Shown here in pieces: positions 1 through 7,663 of a stretch of DNA of 64,000 nt (position 1 is the first letter of the stretch; every line of letters starts with the position of its first letter). Location of the stretch: NCBI RefSeq assembly GCF_042682045.1, contig NZ_JBHUGS010000002.1:992001-1056000 (forward strand), written 5' to 3'. Both the position numbers and the translations under genes were made by a program. The notes below the pieces were generated by a model. The model was not told the origin of the DNA. It was given only the letters and a program-made list of their open reading frames with translations, and did no database searches. Source of the stretch: Sphingomonas_R arantia. Lineage in GTDB: Bacteria > Pseudomonadota > Alphaproteobacteria > Sphingomonadales > Sphingomonadaceae.

Positions 1-1
1 C

Positions 2-346
2 CAGGGCGTCCGGGTGGCGCTCGACGATTTCGGGACCGGCTATTCCAGCCTCGCCCATCTGCGCGCGCTGCCATTCGATCGGATCAAGATCGACAAGAGC
101 TTCGTCATGGCGATGAACGACGACCCGGAAAGCACCGCAATCGTCGAGGCGATCACGCGGCTCGGCCACAGCCTGTCCGTTCCGGTGACCGCGGAGGGCG
201 TCGAGAGCGCCGCGATCGCCGACCGGCTGCGCGGGCTTGGCTGCCACCGCGCGCAGGGCTGGCATTATGGGCAACCGGTGGACGTGCAGCAGACCCGCCG
301 CCTGCTCGCCGATCGCTCGCTGCTCGGCACCGCCCGCGCCGCCTGA
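2..346 (+). CDS. EAL-domain cyclic-di-GMP phosphodiesterase, C-terminal fragment
   Basis: The reading frame is open from the left edge, so only the last 114 residues are present. The DDFGTGYSSL motif, IKIDKSFV and the VTAEGVE motif are the metal- and substrate-binding signatures of EAL domains, which hydrolyse c-di-GMP to pGpG. Because DDFGTGYS and AEGVE are intact, this half of the active site looks catalytic rather than degenerate. The end reads QGWHYGQPV, the usual EAL terminus. Whether a GGDEF, PAS or membrane part precedes it lies outside the window. The next gene, dapF, begins 72 bp downstream and is unrelated. Confidence 0.9.
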   Translation, partial: QGVRVALDDFGTGYSSLAHLRALPFDRIKIDKSFVMAMNDDPESTAIVEAITRLGHSLSVPVTAEGVESAAIADRLRGLGCHRAQGWHYGQPVDVQQTRRLLADRSLLGTARAA

Positions 347-418
347 CCGCGGCCCGCCATCGATCTCGCCGCGGTCAAGCAAGTGGACTTCCCCGCCCCC
401 CGCACCTAGATCGCCCGC

Positions 419-1225
419 ATGACGATCCGCTTCACCAAGATGCACGGCCTGGGCAATGATTTCGTGGTGATCGACGGTCGCGGCGATACCATCGCACCGG
501 ACGCCGACACCGTCCGCGCGATCGCCGATCGCCGCACCGGCGTCGGTTGTGACCAGCTCATCCTGCTGTCCGACCACGCGCAAGCCGACTCGATCGCGAT
601 GCGCATCTTCAACGCCGACGGGTCCGAAGTGTCCGCCTGCGGCAACGCCACGCGCTGCGTCCCGGTGCTGCTCGGCCATAACGTCACCGTCGTCACCGCC
701 GCCGGCCCACTGGTCGCGAAGCTGTCGGACGGCGGCGCCGCGGTCGACATGGGCGTCCCCGATTTCGCGTGGGACCGCATCCCGCTCGCCTACGCCATGG
801 ACACCGGATCGCTGCCGGTCGGGTGGGAGATGCTCGAAAACCCCGTCGCGCTGTCGGTCGGCAACCCGCACCTCGTCTTCTTCGTCGACGATATCGACGC
901 CGTCCCGCTGGACCGGCTCGGCCCCCAGATCGAGCAGGACCCGCTGTTCCCCGAACGGATCAACGTCAACGTCGCCAGTATCACCGACCGCGGCCATGTC
1001 CGTATGCGGACCTGGGAACGCGGCGCCGGCCTGACGCGCGCCTGCGGGACCGGTGCCTGCGCCACCTTTGCCGCCGGCCGCCGCCGCGGGTTGCTTGACG
1101 CCACCGTCCGCCTGACGCTGCCGGGCGGCGATCTGACTCTGGCCGAAACCGATGGCCGCTTGTTGATGACGGGGGCGGCCGTCCGGGTCTTCGACGGCAC
1201 CCTTTCCGGGGATTTCCACGCATGA
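419..1225 (+). CDS. dapF: Diaminopimelate epimerase
   Basis: This 268-residue enzyme interconverts LL- and meso-diaminopimelate for lysine and peptidoglycan synthesis in the cytoplasm. It opens with FTKMHGLGNDFVVID, the classic DapF N-terminus. Both catalytic cysteines are visible: one in ACGNATRC (near residue 76) and one in ACGTGACA (near residue 206). Length is typical of the family. Its stop overlaps the ATG of ftsY by four bases (ATGA), so the two are probably translationally coupled. No obvious terminator separates dapF, ftsY and yciB. Confidence 0.96.
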   Translation: MTIRFTKMHGLGNDFVVIDGRGDTIAPDADTVRAIADRRTGVGCDQLILLSDHAQADSIAMRIFNADGSEVSACGNATRCVPVLLGHNVTVVTAAGPLVAKLSDGGAAVDMGVPDFAWDRIPLAYAMDTGSLPVGWEMLENPVALSVGNPHLVFFVDDIDAVPLDRLGPQIEQDPLFPERINVNVASITDRGHVRMRTWERGAGLTRACGTGACATFAAGRRRGLLDATVRLTLPGGDLTLAETDGRLLMTGAAVRVFDGTLSGDFHA

Positions 1226-2172
1226 CCGAACCGACCTGGCACGAAAAGCTGATCGGCGGTTTCCGCCGCACGTCGGACAAGCTCGGCGACAATCTCTCCG
1301 GCCTGTTCACCAAGACGACACTCGATCACGAGACGCTCGACGAGATCGAGGAGGCGCTGATCGCGTCCGACCTCGGCCCCGCCACCGCCGCGAAGATCCG
1401 CGCGACGCTCGGTTCCGCGCGCTACGAACGCGGGCTGGACGAGGCCGGCGTGCGGCAGGTCGTGGCCGACGAGATCGCCGCGATCCTCGCCCCCGTCGCC
1501 AAGCCGCTCGAGATCGAGGCCTTCCCCCGCCCGCAGGTGATCCTGGTCATCGGCGTCAACGGATCGGGCAAGACCACCACGATCGCGAAACTCGCCCACC
1601 TGCTGCAGGAACAGGATTACGAGGTGATGCTGGTGGCCGGCGATACGTTCCGCGCCGCCGCGATCGGCCAGCTGAAGGTCTGGGCCGAACGGCTGGGCAT
1701 CCCGATCATCTCCGGCAAAGAGGGCGGCGACGCGGCCAGCCTGGTGTTCGAAGGGGTGAAACAGGGCACTGCGCGCGGCACCGACGTGCTGATCGTCGAC
1801 ACCGCCGGCCGGCTCCAGAACAAGGCCGGGCTGATGGACGAACTGTCCAAGATCCGCCGTGTGCTCGGCCGCCTCAACCCCGCCGCGCCGCACGACGTCG
1901 TGCTCGTGCTAGACGCGACCACCGGCCAGAACGCGCTCAATCAGATCGAGGTCTTCGGCGCATCCGCCGGCGTCACCGGCCTGGTGATGACCAAGCTCGA
2001 CGGCAGCGCGCGCGGCGGCACACTGGTCGCCGCGGCCGAGAAATACGGCATGCCGATCCACGCGATCGGGGTCGGCGAGACGATCGAGGACCTCCGCCCG
2101 TTCGATCCGCAGGAGGTGGCGCGCGCCATCGCCGGCGTCGAACGACTCGCCAGCTCGAAGAACCCGGCATGA
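1222..2172 (+). CDS. ftsY: Signal recognition particle receptor FtsY
   Basis: FtsY is the GTPase docking receptor that delivers SRP-ribosome complexes to the SecYEG translocon at the inner membrane. The 316-residue protein has a short N domain (residues 1-90) and a G domain with GVNGSGKTTTIAKLA (P-loop), DTFRAAA, VDTAGR and TKLDGSARGG. The long acidic N-terminal A domain of E. coli FtsY is absent, as is usual in alphaproteobacteria. It overlaps dapF upstream and yciB downstream by four bases each, giving a tight three-gene unit. Confidence 0.96.
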   Translation: MTEPTWHEKLIGGFRRTSDKLGDNLSGLFTKTTLDHETLDEIEEALIASDLGPATAAKIRATLGSARYERGLDEAGVRQVVADEIAAILAPVAKPLEIEAFPRPQVILVIGVNGSGKTTTIAKLAHLLQEQDYEVMLVAGDTFRAAAIGQLKVWAERLGIPIISGKEGGDAASLVFEGVKQGTARGTDVLIVDTAGRLQNKAGLMDELSKIRRVLGRLNPAAPHDVVLVLDATTGQNALNQIEVFGASAGVTGLVMTKLDGSARGGTLVAAAEKYGMPIHAIGVGETIEDLRPFDPQEVARAIAGVERLASSKNPA

Positions 2173-2780
2173 CCGACACGCCCGCCGCCAAGGAACGCGG
2201 CTCGCTCGTCGGCCTCGCGCTCGATTTCGGCCCGCTTGCGGTCTTCTTCCTGGCCAACCTGCTGACGAAGAACATCTTCGTCTCGACCCTGGTCTTCATG
2301 GTCGCGACCGCCGCCGCCATAATCGCCACACGCATCGTCCACGGCAAGGTGTCGCCGATGCTGGCGATCTCCGGCGTCATGGTGCTGGTGTTCGGCGGCC
2401 TCACCATCTGGCTGCACAGCGAAACCTTCATCAAGCTCAAGCCGACCATCTACTACGTCATCGTTGCCGCGATCCTGTTCTTCGGCCTCTGGACGAACCG
2501 CCCGACGCTGAAGGTCGTGCTGGGTGCCGCCTATCCGGGCTTAAGCGATCGCGGCTGGGCGCTGCTGTCGCGCAACTGGGCGTGGTTCTTCCTGGCGCTC
2601 GCCGCCGCCAACGAACTGGTCTGGCGCAACACCAGCACCGACTTCTGGCTCGGCTACAAACTCTGGGGCGCGATGCCGGCGACGATCCTGTTCGCGCTGG
2701 CGAACATCCCGCTGCTCCTGAAGCACGGCCTGGACATGAAAACGGCGGAATCGGACCCGCCGATTCCGCCGCAGGGCTGA
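2169..2780 (+). CDS. yciB: Inner membrane septation protein YciB/IspZ
   Basis: This is a 203-residue polytopic membrane protein of the intracellular septation protein A family. About five hydrophobic segments are visible. Family hallmarks include LALDFGPLAVFFLAN near the N-terminus, LWTNRPTLK in the middle and a C-terminal region containing NELVWRNTSTDFW. YciB family members are linked to cell envelope integrity and division, although the exact biochemical role is unsettled. The ATG overlaps the ftsY stop, so it is probably cotranscribed with dapF-ftsY. The ftsY-yciB order is common in alphaproteobacteria. Confidence 0.93.
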   Translation: MTDTPAAKERGSLVGLALDFGPLAVFFLANLLTKNIFVSTLVFMVATAAAIIATRIVHGKVSPMLAISGVMVLVFGGLTIWLHSETFIKLKPTIYYVIVAAILFFGLWTNRPTLKVVLGAAYPGLSDRGWALLSRNWAWFFLALAAANELVWRNTSTDFWLGYKLWGAMPATILFALANIPLLLKHGLDMKTAESDPPIPPQG

Positions 2781-2805
2781 CGCGGATCGAAACCCGCGTC
2801 GTCAC

Positions 2806-3072
2806 TTACCGCCGGTAATCGCGGCGGTCGTTCCGGTCGTGACGGTCATGCCGCTGACGGTCGTAACGCTGGCGGCCATAATGCCGGCCACGGTTGCGAT
2901 ACTGGTCGCGCCCGCGCCAGTTGCGGCGCTGCACATGATGGCCGGGCCGGTCGTAACGATCGCCTCGGTCGTAACGCTCGTGCCGCGGCTGCGCTTCGGC
3001 CTGCGCGGGGGCGACCACGGCGGCGGCCGGGATCATTGCGGCCAAGGCCATGATGAAGGTTTTGGTACGCAT
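2806..3072 (-). CDS. Small secreted Arg/Asp/Tyr/His-rich protein
   Basis: An 88-residue protein of unrecognised function. Residues 1-26 form a clear Sec signal peptide with a cleavable AQA-like site. The mature part is almost entirely Arg, Asp, Tyr, His and Gly in short degenerate units such as RYDR, RHDR and GRHYGRQRYDR. It is strongly basic, low complexity and predicted periplasmic or extracellular. Similar Arg/Tyr/Asp-rich secreted proteins are frequent in sphingomonads, and some resemble RcnB-like periplasmic proteins, but no domain can be assigned. It converges with yciB, whose stop is only 25 bp away. Confidence 0.7.
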   Translation of the reverse strand: MRTKTFIMALAAMIPAAAVVAPAQAEAQPRHERYDRGDRYDRPGHHVQRRNWRGRDQYRNRGRHYGRQRYDRQRHDRHDRNDRRDYRR

Positions 3073-3162
3073 CGTGTCTCTCCCTGAATTGGTGAGACCC
3101 GTATGCGGCTGGCGATCTGAACGGCATCTGTTCGCACCTGTAGGGCGCCGTTCACATGCCCC

Positions 3163-3197
3163 AAGAAAAAGGGGCGGACCTCGCGGCCCGCCCCTTT
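3163..3197 (-). terminator. Rho-independent terminator of the superoxide dismutase gene
   Basis: A 10-bp perfect GC-rich stem (arms 3168-3177 and 3188-3197) with a 10-base loop lies 20 bp beyond the superoxide dismutase stop. On the minus strand the stem is followed by TTTTTCTTGG, a U-rich tail, as expected for an intrinsic terminator. Confidence 0.88.
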
Positions 3198-3216
3198 CGT
3201 ACTTGGTCGAGGAAGA

Positions 3217-3828
3217 TCAGCCCTTGGCGGCGTCGTAACGCTGCCCGGCCTTGTCCCAGTCGACGACATCCCACCACGCCTTCAGATAATCCGGCCGGCG
3301 GTTGTTGTACTTCAGATAGTAGGCATGCTCCCACAGATCGTTGCCGATGATCGGCGTGCCCTTCACCTCGGCCACATCCATCAGCGGATTGTCCTGGTTC
3401 GGCGTCGAGGTGATCTTCAGCGCGCCGCTCTCGTCGACGATCAGCCACGCCCAGCCCGAACCGAACTGGCCGACGCCCGCCGCGTTGAACTTCGTCTTGA
3501 ACTCGTCGACCGACCCGAACGTCTCTTCGATCGCGGACTTCAGCGCGCCGGATGGCTGCGCCCCACCCGCCTTCATCGTGTCCCAGAAGAAGATGTGGTT
3601 CCAGTAACCGCCGCCATTGTTGCGCACGGCCTTGGGATAGGCGGAGATGCCCGACACGATCTCCTCGATCGACTTGGACGCCAGCGCGTCGTCGGCGGCC
3701 ACGGCCTCGTTCAGCTTGTCGGTATAGGCCTGGTGATGCTTGTCGTGATGCAGCTTCATCGTCTCCGCATCGATCGTCGGCTCGAGCGCCGCATAGTCAT
3801 AGGGGAGCGGGGGAAGTTCGAACGCCAT
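3217..3828 (-). CDS. Superoxide dismutase, Fe/Mn family
   Basis: This cytoplasmic enzyme (203 residues) dismutates superoxide to hydrogen peroxide and oxygen. The metal ligands are visible in LHHDKHHQAY, in YWNHIFFW and in the C-terminal DLWEHAYYLKYNNRRPDYL (Asp and His). Specificity residues lean to the manganese type: Gly replaces the FeSOD Gln before YWNH, and Gln is present in TPNQDNPL where MnSODs carry it. Many alphaproteobacterial relatives are nevertheless named SodB and some are cambialistic, so no symbol is given. A strong AAGGAGA ribosome site precedes the ATG, and an intrinsic terminator follows. It is monocistronic. Confidence 0.95.
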   Translation of the reverse strand: MAFELPPLPYDYAALEPTIDAETMKLHHDKHHQAYTDKLNEAVAADDALASKSIEEIVSGISAYPKAVRNNGGGYWNHIFFWDTMKAGGAQPSGALKSAIEETFGSVDEFKTKFNAAGVGQFGSGWAWLIVDESGALKITSTPNQDNPLMDVAEVKGTPIIGNDLWEHAYYLKYNNRRPDYLKAWWDVVDWDKAGQRYDAAKG

Positions 3829-3908
3829 CGTCTGTCTCCTTGGACGGTTCCGTCGCGCTTCCTAACGCAGCATACGCCGGAACGATGCCCCCTTTATCGC
3901 AGCCCGGC

Positions 3909-4931
3909 TTACCCCAGCAACGCATGGCGTTTCAGGCAATGGCGCAGCTGGTCGTAACTCAGCCCCAGCGCCTTGGCGGTCGCACGCTGGTTGAACCGAT
4001 GCTGCGCCATCGCCGCCTCGATGATCGCCTTCTCATACCCGTCCACCGCCCCGCGCAGGTCAGCCACGACCTCCACCGGCGGCGCAGGCGCCACGGCCGC
4101 CGTCGCGACCTCCTTCTGCACTTTCGGGATCGAACAGGCCTCGCGCCCCATCGGGGCCCAGGGTGATGCGAACGGATCGAACTGGATCGCATCCACCGCG
4201 CGTTCCGGATCGTCCCAGCGGTACACCGCGCGCTCCACCACGTTGCGCAACTCGCGGACATTGCCCGGCCACGGATGCGCCACCAGCGCCGCCATCCCCG
4301 CATCGGTAAAGCCCGGCCAGTGCGTCCAGCCCAGCTCCGCCGCCATCCGCCGCGCGAAATGCTCCGCCAGCACCGGCACGTCGCCCGTCCGCGCGCGCAG
4401 CGGCGGCAGCGTGATGACCTCGAACGACAACCGGTCGAGCAGATCGGCGCGGAACCGCCCCGCCTCGCACAGCGCCGGCAGATGCTCGTTCGTCGCCGCC
4501 ACGATCCGCACGTCGACGCGGATCGCGCGGTTCGACCCGATCCGGTTCACCTCGCCATATTCCACCGCGCGCAACAGCCGCTCCTGCGCACCGGAACTCA
4601 GCGTCGCCAGCTCGTCCAGGAACAGCGTCCCGCCATGCGCTTCCTCGAACCGCCCTGGCCGCGCCTTGGTCGCGCCGGTAAACGCGCCCGCTTCATGCCC
4701 GAACAGCTCCGCCTCGATCAGCGTCTCGGGCAGCGCGGCACAGTTCAGCGTCACCAACGGCCCCGACCAGCGCTGCGAGAGGCGGTGCAGCCGCTCGGCG
4801 ATCAGCTCCTTGCCGGTCCCGCGCTCGCCGATCACCAGCACCGGCCGATCGAGCGCCGCCGCCCGGCTCGCCCGCTCGACAGTATCGAGAAAGACCGACG
4901 ATTCGCCGATGAAGCTGCTGGTCCGTTCCAT
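3909..4931 (-). CDS. pspF: Sigma-54 enhancer-binding activator PspF
   Basis: This 340-residue bacterial enhancer-binding protein lacks a receiver or other N-terminal sensory domain and starts almost directly with the AAA+ ATPase, the hallmark of PspF. Visible motifs are GERGTGKE (Walker A), GAFTGAT (the sigma-54 contact loop), GGTLFLDEL (Walker B) and a C-terminal Fis-type helix-turn-helix with FNQRATAKALGLSYDQLR. PspF activates psp genes and is held inactive by PspA. It is divergent from the psp operon, with a sigma-54 promoter 101 bp from its start. The shared 180-bp spacer should contain its enhancer sites. Confidence 0.93.
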   Translation of the reverse strand: MERTSSFIGESSVFLDTVERASRAAALDRPVLVIGERGTGKELIAERLHRLSQRWSGPLVTLNCAALPETLIEAELFGHEAGAFTGATKARPGRFEEAHGGTLFLDELATLSSGAQERLLRAVEYGEVNRIGSNRAIRVDVRIVAATNEHLPALCEAGRFRADLLDRLSFEVITLPPLRARTGDVPVLAEHFARRMAAELGWTHWPGFTDAGMAALVAHPWPGNVRELRNVVERAVYRWDDPERAVDAIQFDPFASPWAPMGREACSIPKVQKEVATAAVAPAPPVEVVADLRGAVDGYEKAIIEAAMAQHRFNQRATAKALGLSYDQLRHCLKRHALLG

Positions 4932-5031
4932 GGCGAAAGATTGGCGTCATTTCCCAACCGTTCGCAAGCAGCTTTGCAGGACAGCCCCGCGCCGCCTCGC
5001 AAAACCCGCCTGCCAAGCCATTTCGACGAAC

Positions 5032-5047
5032 TGGCACGCTCCATGCA
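5032..5047 (+). promoter_or_regulatory. Sigma-54 promoter of the psp operon
   Basis: TGGCACG-N4-ATGCA matches the sigma-54 consensus TGGCACG-N4-TTGCW at all but one base, with the invariant -24 GG and -12 GC correctly spaced. It lies 64 bp upstream of the first small psp ORF and downstream of the divergent pspF, as in the classical psp architecture. Transcription would start about 11-12 bases after the -12 GC, near 5058. Confidence 0.9.
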
Positions 5048-5111
5048 GAGTACCCGGCATCACCGGCCATCAGCGCCGGGACATCAGTCCACCGGGTTCA
5101 GGGAGACGACC

Positions 5112-5249
5112 ATGTTCCAGTCCGACCGTTACCATGTCATCCTATCCACGATCGGCGCCCTGCTGCTCTCCGCGACCTGCGTCGTGGCGGCGGTCGGCCC
5201 CGCCCGCGCCCCCGTTGACGCGGCGGGCACGACGGCGCTGCGCTACTGA
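5112..5249 (+). CDS. Small membrane or exported protein leading the psp operon
   Basis: A 45-residue ORF beginning at ATG 5112 after a good GGGAG site. Residues 8-32 form a hydrophobic segment (ILSTIGALLLSATCVVAAVG) followed by ARAPV, which reads either as a signal peptide with a roughly 15-residue mature part or as a single-pass membrane anchor. It is the first gene after the sigma-54 promoter and ends 26 bp before pspA, so it should be made under the same envelope stress. No named family is recognised. It could be an accessory of PspA/PspBC signalling, but that is inference. Confidence 0.65.
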   Translation: MFQSDRYHVILSTIGALLLSATCVVAAVGPARAPVDAAGTTALRY

Positions 5250-5275
5250 ACCCCTGTTTTCAAGGAAAACGCCAG

Positions 5276-5947
5276 ATGGGCATATTCTCCCGCACCCGCG
5301 ACATCATCGCCGCCAACATGACCGACATGCTCGACCGTGCCGAGGATCCGGCCAAGATGATCCGCATGATCATCCTTGAGATGGAAGAGACGCTGGTCGA
5401 GGTCCGCGCCTCCGCCGCGCGCACCATCGCCGACCAGAAGGAAATGCGCCGCCAGATGGGCAAGCTGGCCCAGGTCCAGGACAACTGGACCGAAAAGGCC
5501 GAGCTCGCGCTGTCGAAGGGCCGCGAGGACCTCGCCAAGGCCGCACTGGTCGAAAAGCGCAAGGCCACCGACCTGTCCGAACAGTTGGCAGCAGAGGTCG
5601 GCGTGCTCGAGGATGCGCTCCGCGCGTCCGAAGGCGACATCGCCAAGCTGCAGACCAAGCTGCGCGAGGCACGCAGCCGCCAGAACGCGATCTCCGCCCG
5701 GCTCGAAAGCGCCAACAACCGCGTCCGGATGCGGGAAATGTATGCCGGCCAGAAGACCGAGGACGCCTTCTCGCGGTTCGAGGTGCTCGAACGCCGCGTC
5801 GACTGGGCCGAGGGTCGCGCCGACGCGATGAGCCTGGGCGCGCCGCCCAAGTCGCTGGAGGAGGAGATCGCCGAACTGCGCTCGTCCGACGCGGTCGATG
5901 CCGAGCTGGAAGCCCTGAAGGCCCGCCAGCAAGCGCGGGAGAGCTGA
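5276..5947 (+). CDS. pspA: Phage shock protein A
   Basis: A 223-residue member of the PspA/IM30 (ESCRT-III-like) family. It opens with MGIFSRTRDIIAANM and the typical DRAEDPAKMIRMIILEME, then runs as long amphipathic coiled coils to about residue 190. PspA binds and inhibits PspF in unstressed cells and oligomerises on damaged inner membrane to limit proton leakage. Length is standard. It sits directly between the leader ORF and pspB (1-bp gap), so regulation by PspF and sigma-54 is expected. Confidence 0.96.
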   Translation: MGIFSRTRDIIAANMTDMLDRAEDPAKMIRMIILEMEETLVEVRASAARTIADQKEMRRQMGKLAQVQDNWTEKAELALSKGREDLAKAALVEKRKATDLSEQLAAEVGVLEDALRASEGDIAKLQTKLREARSRQNAISARLESANNRVRMREMYAGQKTEDAFSRFEVLERRVDWAEGRADAMSLGAPPKSLEEEIAELRSSDAVDAELEALKARQQARES

Positions 5948-5948
5948 G

Positions 5949-6272
5949 ATGATGGAAGACGTCATGCTCCCGATCCTGATCGTCGGGATGCTCTTCATCG
6001 GCCTGCCCTGGCTCATCTTCCACTACATCACGCGGTGGAAACAGTCGGGCACGCTGACCGTCCAGGACGAAAACCTGATGGACGACCTGTACGAAACCGC
6101 ACGGCGGCTCGACGACCGGCTAGCGACGATCGAACGGATCATCGCTGCCGACCACCCCGACTACCGCCTCGCCAGCCAGTCCGCGCCCGACCGCGACTTG
6201 CCGGGCCGCGACATGCCGGACCGCGATTACCGCCGCGAAGACCAGGACCCCATCGGCAGCCGCCGCCGCTAA
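5949..6272 (+). CDS. pspB: Phage shock protein B
   Basis: A 107-residue protein with an N-terminal transmembrane helix (residues 6-27) followed by HYITRWKQSG, TLTVQDENLMDDLYETA and a short coiled coil, the recognised PspB layout. E. coli PspB is about 74 residues; this one adds a charged tail with repeated DRDLPGRDMPDRDYR-type units. PspB and PspC form the inner membrane sensor that sequesters PspA and frees PspF. The coil ends in RLATIERIIAAD, a motif that reappears in the small downstream proteins. An alternative ATG lies one codon later. Confidence 0.92.
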   Translation: MMEDVMLPILIVGMLFIGLPWLIFHYITRWKQSGTLTVQDENLMDDLYETARRLDDRLATIERIIAADHPDYRLASQSAPDRDLPGRDMPDRDYRREDQDPIGSRRR

Positions 6273-6308
6273 GGCGCGCGCCGCACACCCCAGGAAAGGA
6301 AAACGCTC

Positions 6309-6692
6309 ATGTCCGCCCGCCGCACCACCTTCTACCTCGACAAGCGCAACAAGAAGGCCATGGGCGTCTGCGCCGGCCTCGCCGACTATACCGGCCTCGA
6401 CGTCACGCTGATCCGCGTCGGCACCGTCCTGCTCACCGTGTTCGCACTGGGGCCGCTCATGCCGATCGCCTATCTCGTGCTCGGCTGGATGGCGGACGAC
6501 AAGCCGCGCGAATTCTACGGCGCCGACGCGCAGGAGGAGAAATTCTGGCAGCAGGTCCGCGCCAAGCCCAGTGCCTCGGTCCGCGACGTGCGCAGCCGGT
6601 TCCGCGACATCGACCGCCGCCTGGCCGACATCGAAACGCACGTGACCAGCCAGAACACCCGCCTCGCCAACGAAATCGACGCGCTGCGCTGA
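6309..6692 (+). CDS. pspC: Phage shock protein C
   Basis: A 127-residue PspC-domain membrane protein. RRTTFYLDKRNKKAMGVCAG and LADYTGLDVTLIRV are the conserved PspC start, followed by two hydrophobic stretches (about residues 38-63) and a cytoplasmic tail. The C-terminus (RFRDIDRRLADIETHVTSQN, ending EIDALR) is a coiled coil whose EIDALR end matches two of the next small proteins and is close to EIEALR in a third. Preceded by a good AGGAAAGG site, 36 bp after pspB. It works with PspB as the membrane sensor for PspF/PspA. Confidence 0.92.
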   Translation: MSARRTTFYLDKRNKKAMGVCAGLADYTGLDVTLIRVGTVLLTVFALGPLMPIAYLVLGWMADDKPREFYGADAQEEKFWQQVRAKPSASVRDVRSRFRDIDRRLADIETHVTSQNTRLANEIDALR

Positions 6693-6723
6693 ACCGCCAG
6701 ATCCAAACGGGGGACCCACCGAC

Positions 6724-7017
6724 ATGCCGCTCAACACCATCCCACCCGCGCCGATGCCGCCCGAAGTCGGGTTCATCCTCGGGCTAATGCTGGGGATCAT
6801 CGCGACCCTGCTCATCCAGGCTTACGGCCGCCGCAAGGCAAAAGGCGCGCAGGACTCGTCCGCGATCGATACCCAGCGCGCGGTGGAACTGCTGTCGCAG
6901 GAGAATGAGCGCCAGGCCGACCGGACACTCCGCCTTCAGGAACGGCTCGCCGTCCTCGAACGGATCGCTGTCGATCCGGCAACGCACACCGCCCGCGAAA
7001 TCGAAGCGCTGCGCTGA
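6724..7017 (+). CDS. PspB-like small membrane/coiled-coil protein 1
   Basis: A 97-residue protein, not assigned to a named family. One transmembrane helix spans about residues 15-34 (VGFILGLMLGIIATLLIQAY), then a basic patch and a coiled coil. LLSQENERQADRTLRLQERL leads into AVLERIAVD and the protein stops at EIEALR. The same order (QENER/GENER, RLEERIAVLERIA, EIDALR) occurs in the next gene, so the two look like duplicates of one PspB-type unit. It lies within the psp gene train, 31 bp after pspC, and a role in psp sensing is inferred from position and shape only. Confidence 0.75.
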   Translation: MPLNTIPPAPMPPEVGFILGLMLGIIATLLIQAYGRRKAKGAQDSSAIDTQRAVELLSQENERQADRTLRLQERLAVLERIAVDPATHTAREIEALR

Positions 7018-7046
7018 ACGCGCGCCGCAGGATATAGGAGGAAAAG

Positions 7047-7331
7047 CTGGAGAAAGAGATTTTCGTGATCGCCGTCATCGCGATGGCCATGGTCGCCTGG
7101 GTCGTGACCACCGCGATCCGCGCCAAGCACGGCTACCCGCTCACGGATGACTGGGGCAACACGATCGACCGCAGCCTGCCCGATGCGGAACGCCGGTTCG
7201 ACCTGCTCGGCGGGGAGAATGAACGGCTGAAGGGTCAGGTCCTGCGGCTGGAAGAACGCATCGCCGTTCTGGAACGCATCGCGACCGACGAAGGTGCCCG
7301 TCTGGGCCGCGAGATCGACGCACTCCGCTAG
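7047..7331 (+). CDS. PspB-like small membrane/coiled-coil protein 2, probable CTG start
   Basis: The conventional first start is GTG at 7065 (88 residues), but the only strong ribosome site (AGGAGG, 7036-7041) is 23 bases from it and 5 bases from an in-frame CTG at 7047, giving 94 residues (LEKEIFVIAVIAMAMVAWVV). The N-terminal transmembrane helix would be incomplete from the GTG, which supports the CTG. The rest is a coiled coil with GGENERLKGQVLRLEERIAV, LERIATD and the EIDALR terminus, nearly the same as the preceding protein. Function is inferred from the psp context only. GTG 7065 remains possible. Confidence 0.62.
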   Translation: MEKEIFVIAVIAMAMVAWVVTTAIRAKHGYPLTDDWGNTIDRSLPDAERRFDLLGGENERLKGQVLRLEERIAVLERIATDEGARLGREIDALR

Positions 7332-7377
7332 TCTCGGGCACTAGGCGCCGGATCATAATTTGCAAAGGAATGAGACC

Positions 7378-7635
7378 ATGGGTGGCGGACAGATGATGGT
7401 GGTCCTGATCGTCCTGATCGCGTGCATCGCCGGCGTGATGAAGGCGAAGTACCAGACGCGAAGCTCCGGTACCGACGCCGCAGCGCCGCAGGACCGGATC
7501 GACACGCAACTGCTGGCCGACGAGGTCCGCCGCCTGCGCGACCGGGTCGCCGTGCTCGAACGCATCGCCACCGACGGCGAAGGCCCGTCCAAACTCGACC
7601 GCGAGATCGAGGCGCTGCGCCTCAAGGATCGCTGA
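7378..7635 (+). CDS. PspB-like small membrane/coiled-coil protein 3
   Basis: An 85-residue protein. The ATG at 7378 is chosen over an upstream TTG because AAAGGAA sits 7 bases before it. A transmembrane helix occupies residues 4-22 (GQMMVVLIVLIACIAGVM), followed by a linker and a coiled coil: LLADEVRRLRDRVAVLERIA, then DREIEALRLKDR. The VAVLERIATD and EIEALR elements match the two preceding small proteins. It lacks recognisable catalytic residues, and a scaffold or sensor role within the psp system is the simplest reading. Confidence 0.75.
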   Translation: MGGGQMMVVLIVLIACIAGVMKAKYQTRSSGTDAAAPQDRIDTQLLADEVRRLRDRVAVLERIATDGEGPSKLDREIEALRLKDR

Positions 7636-7663
7636 ACCCCTCCCCTCTTCAGGAGCCGTCCCG

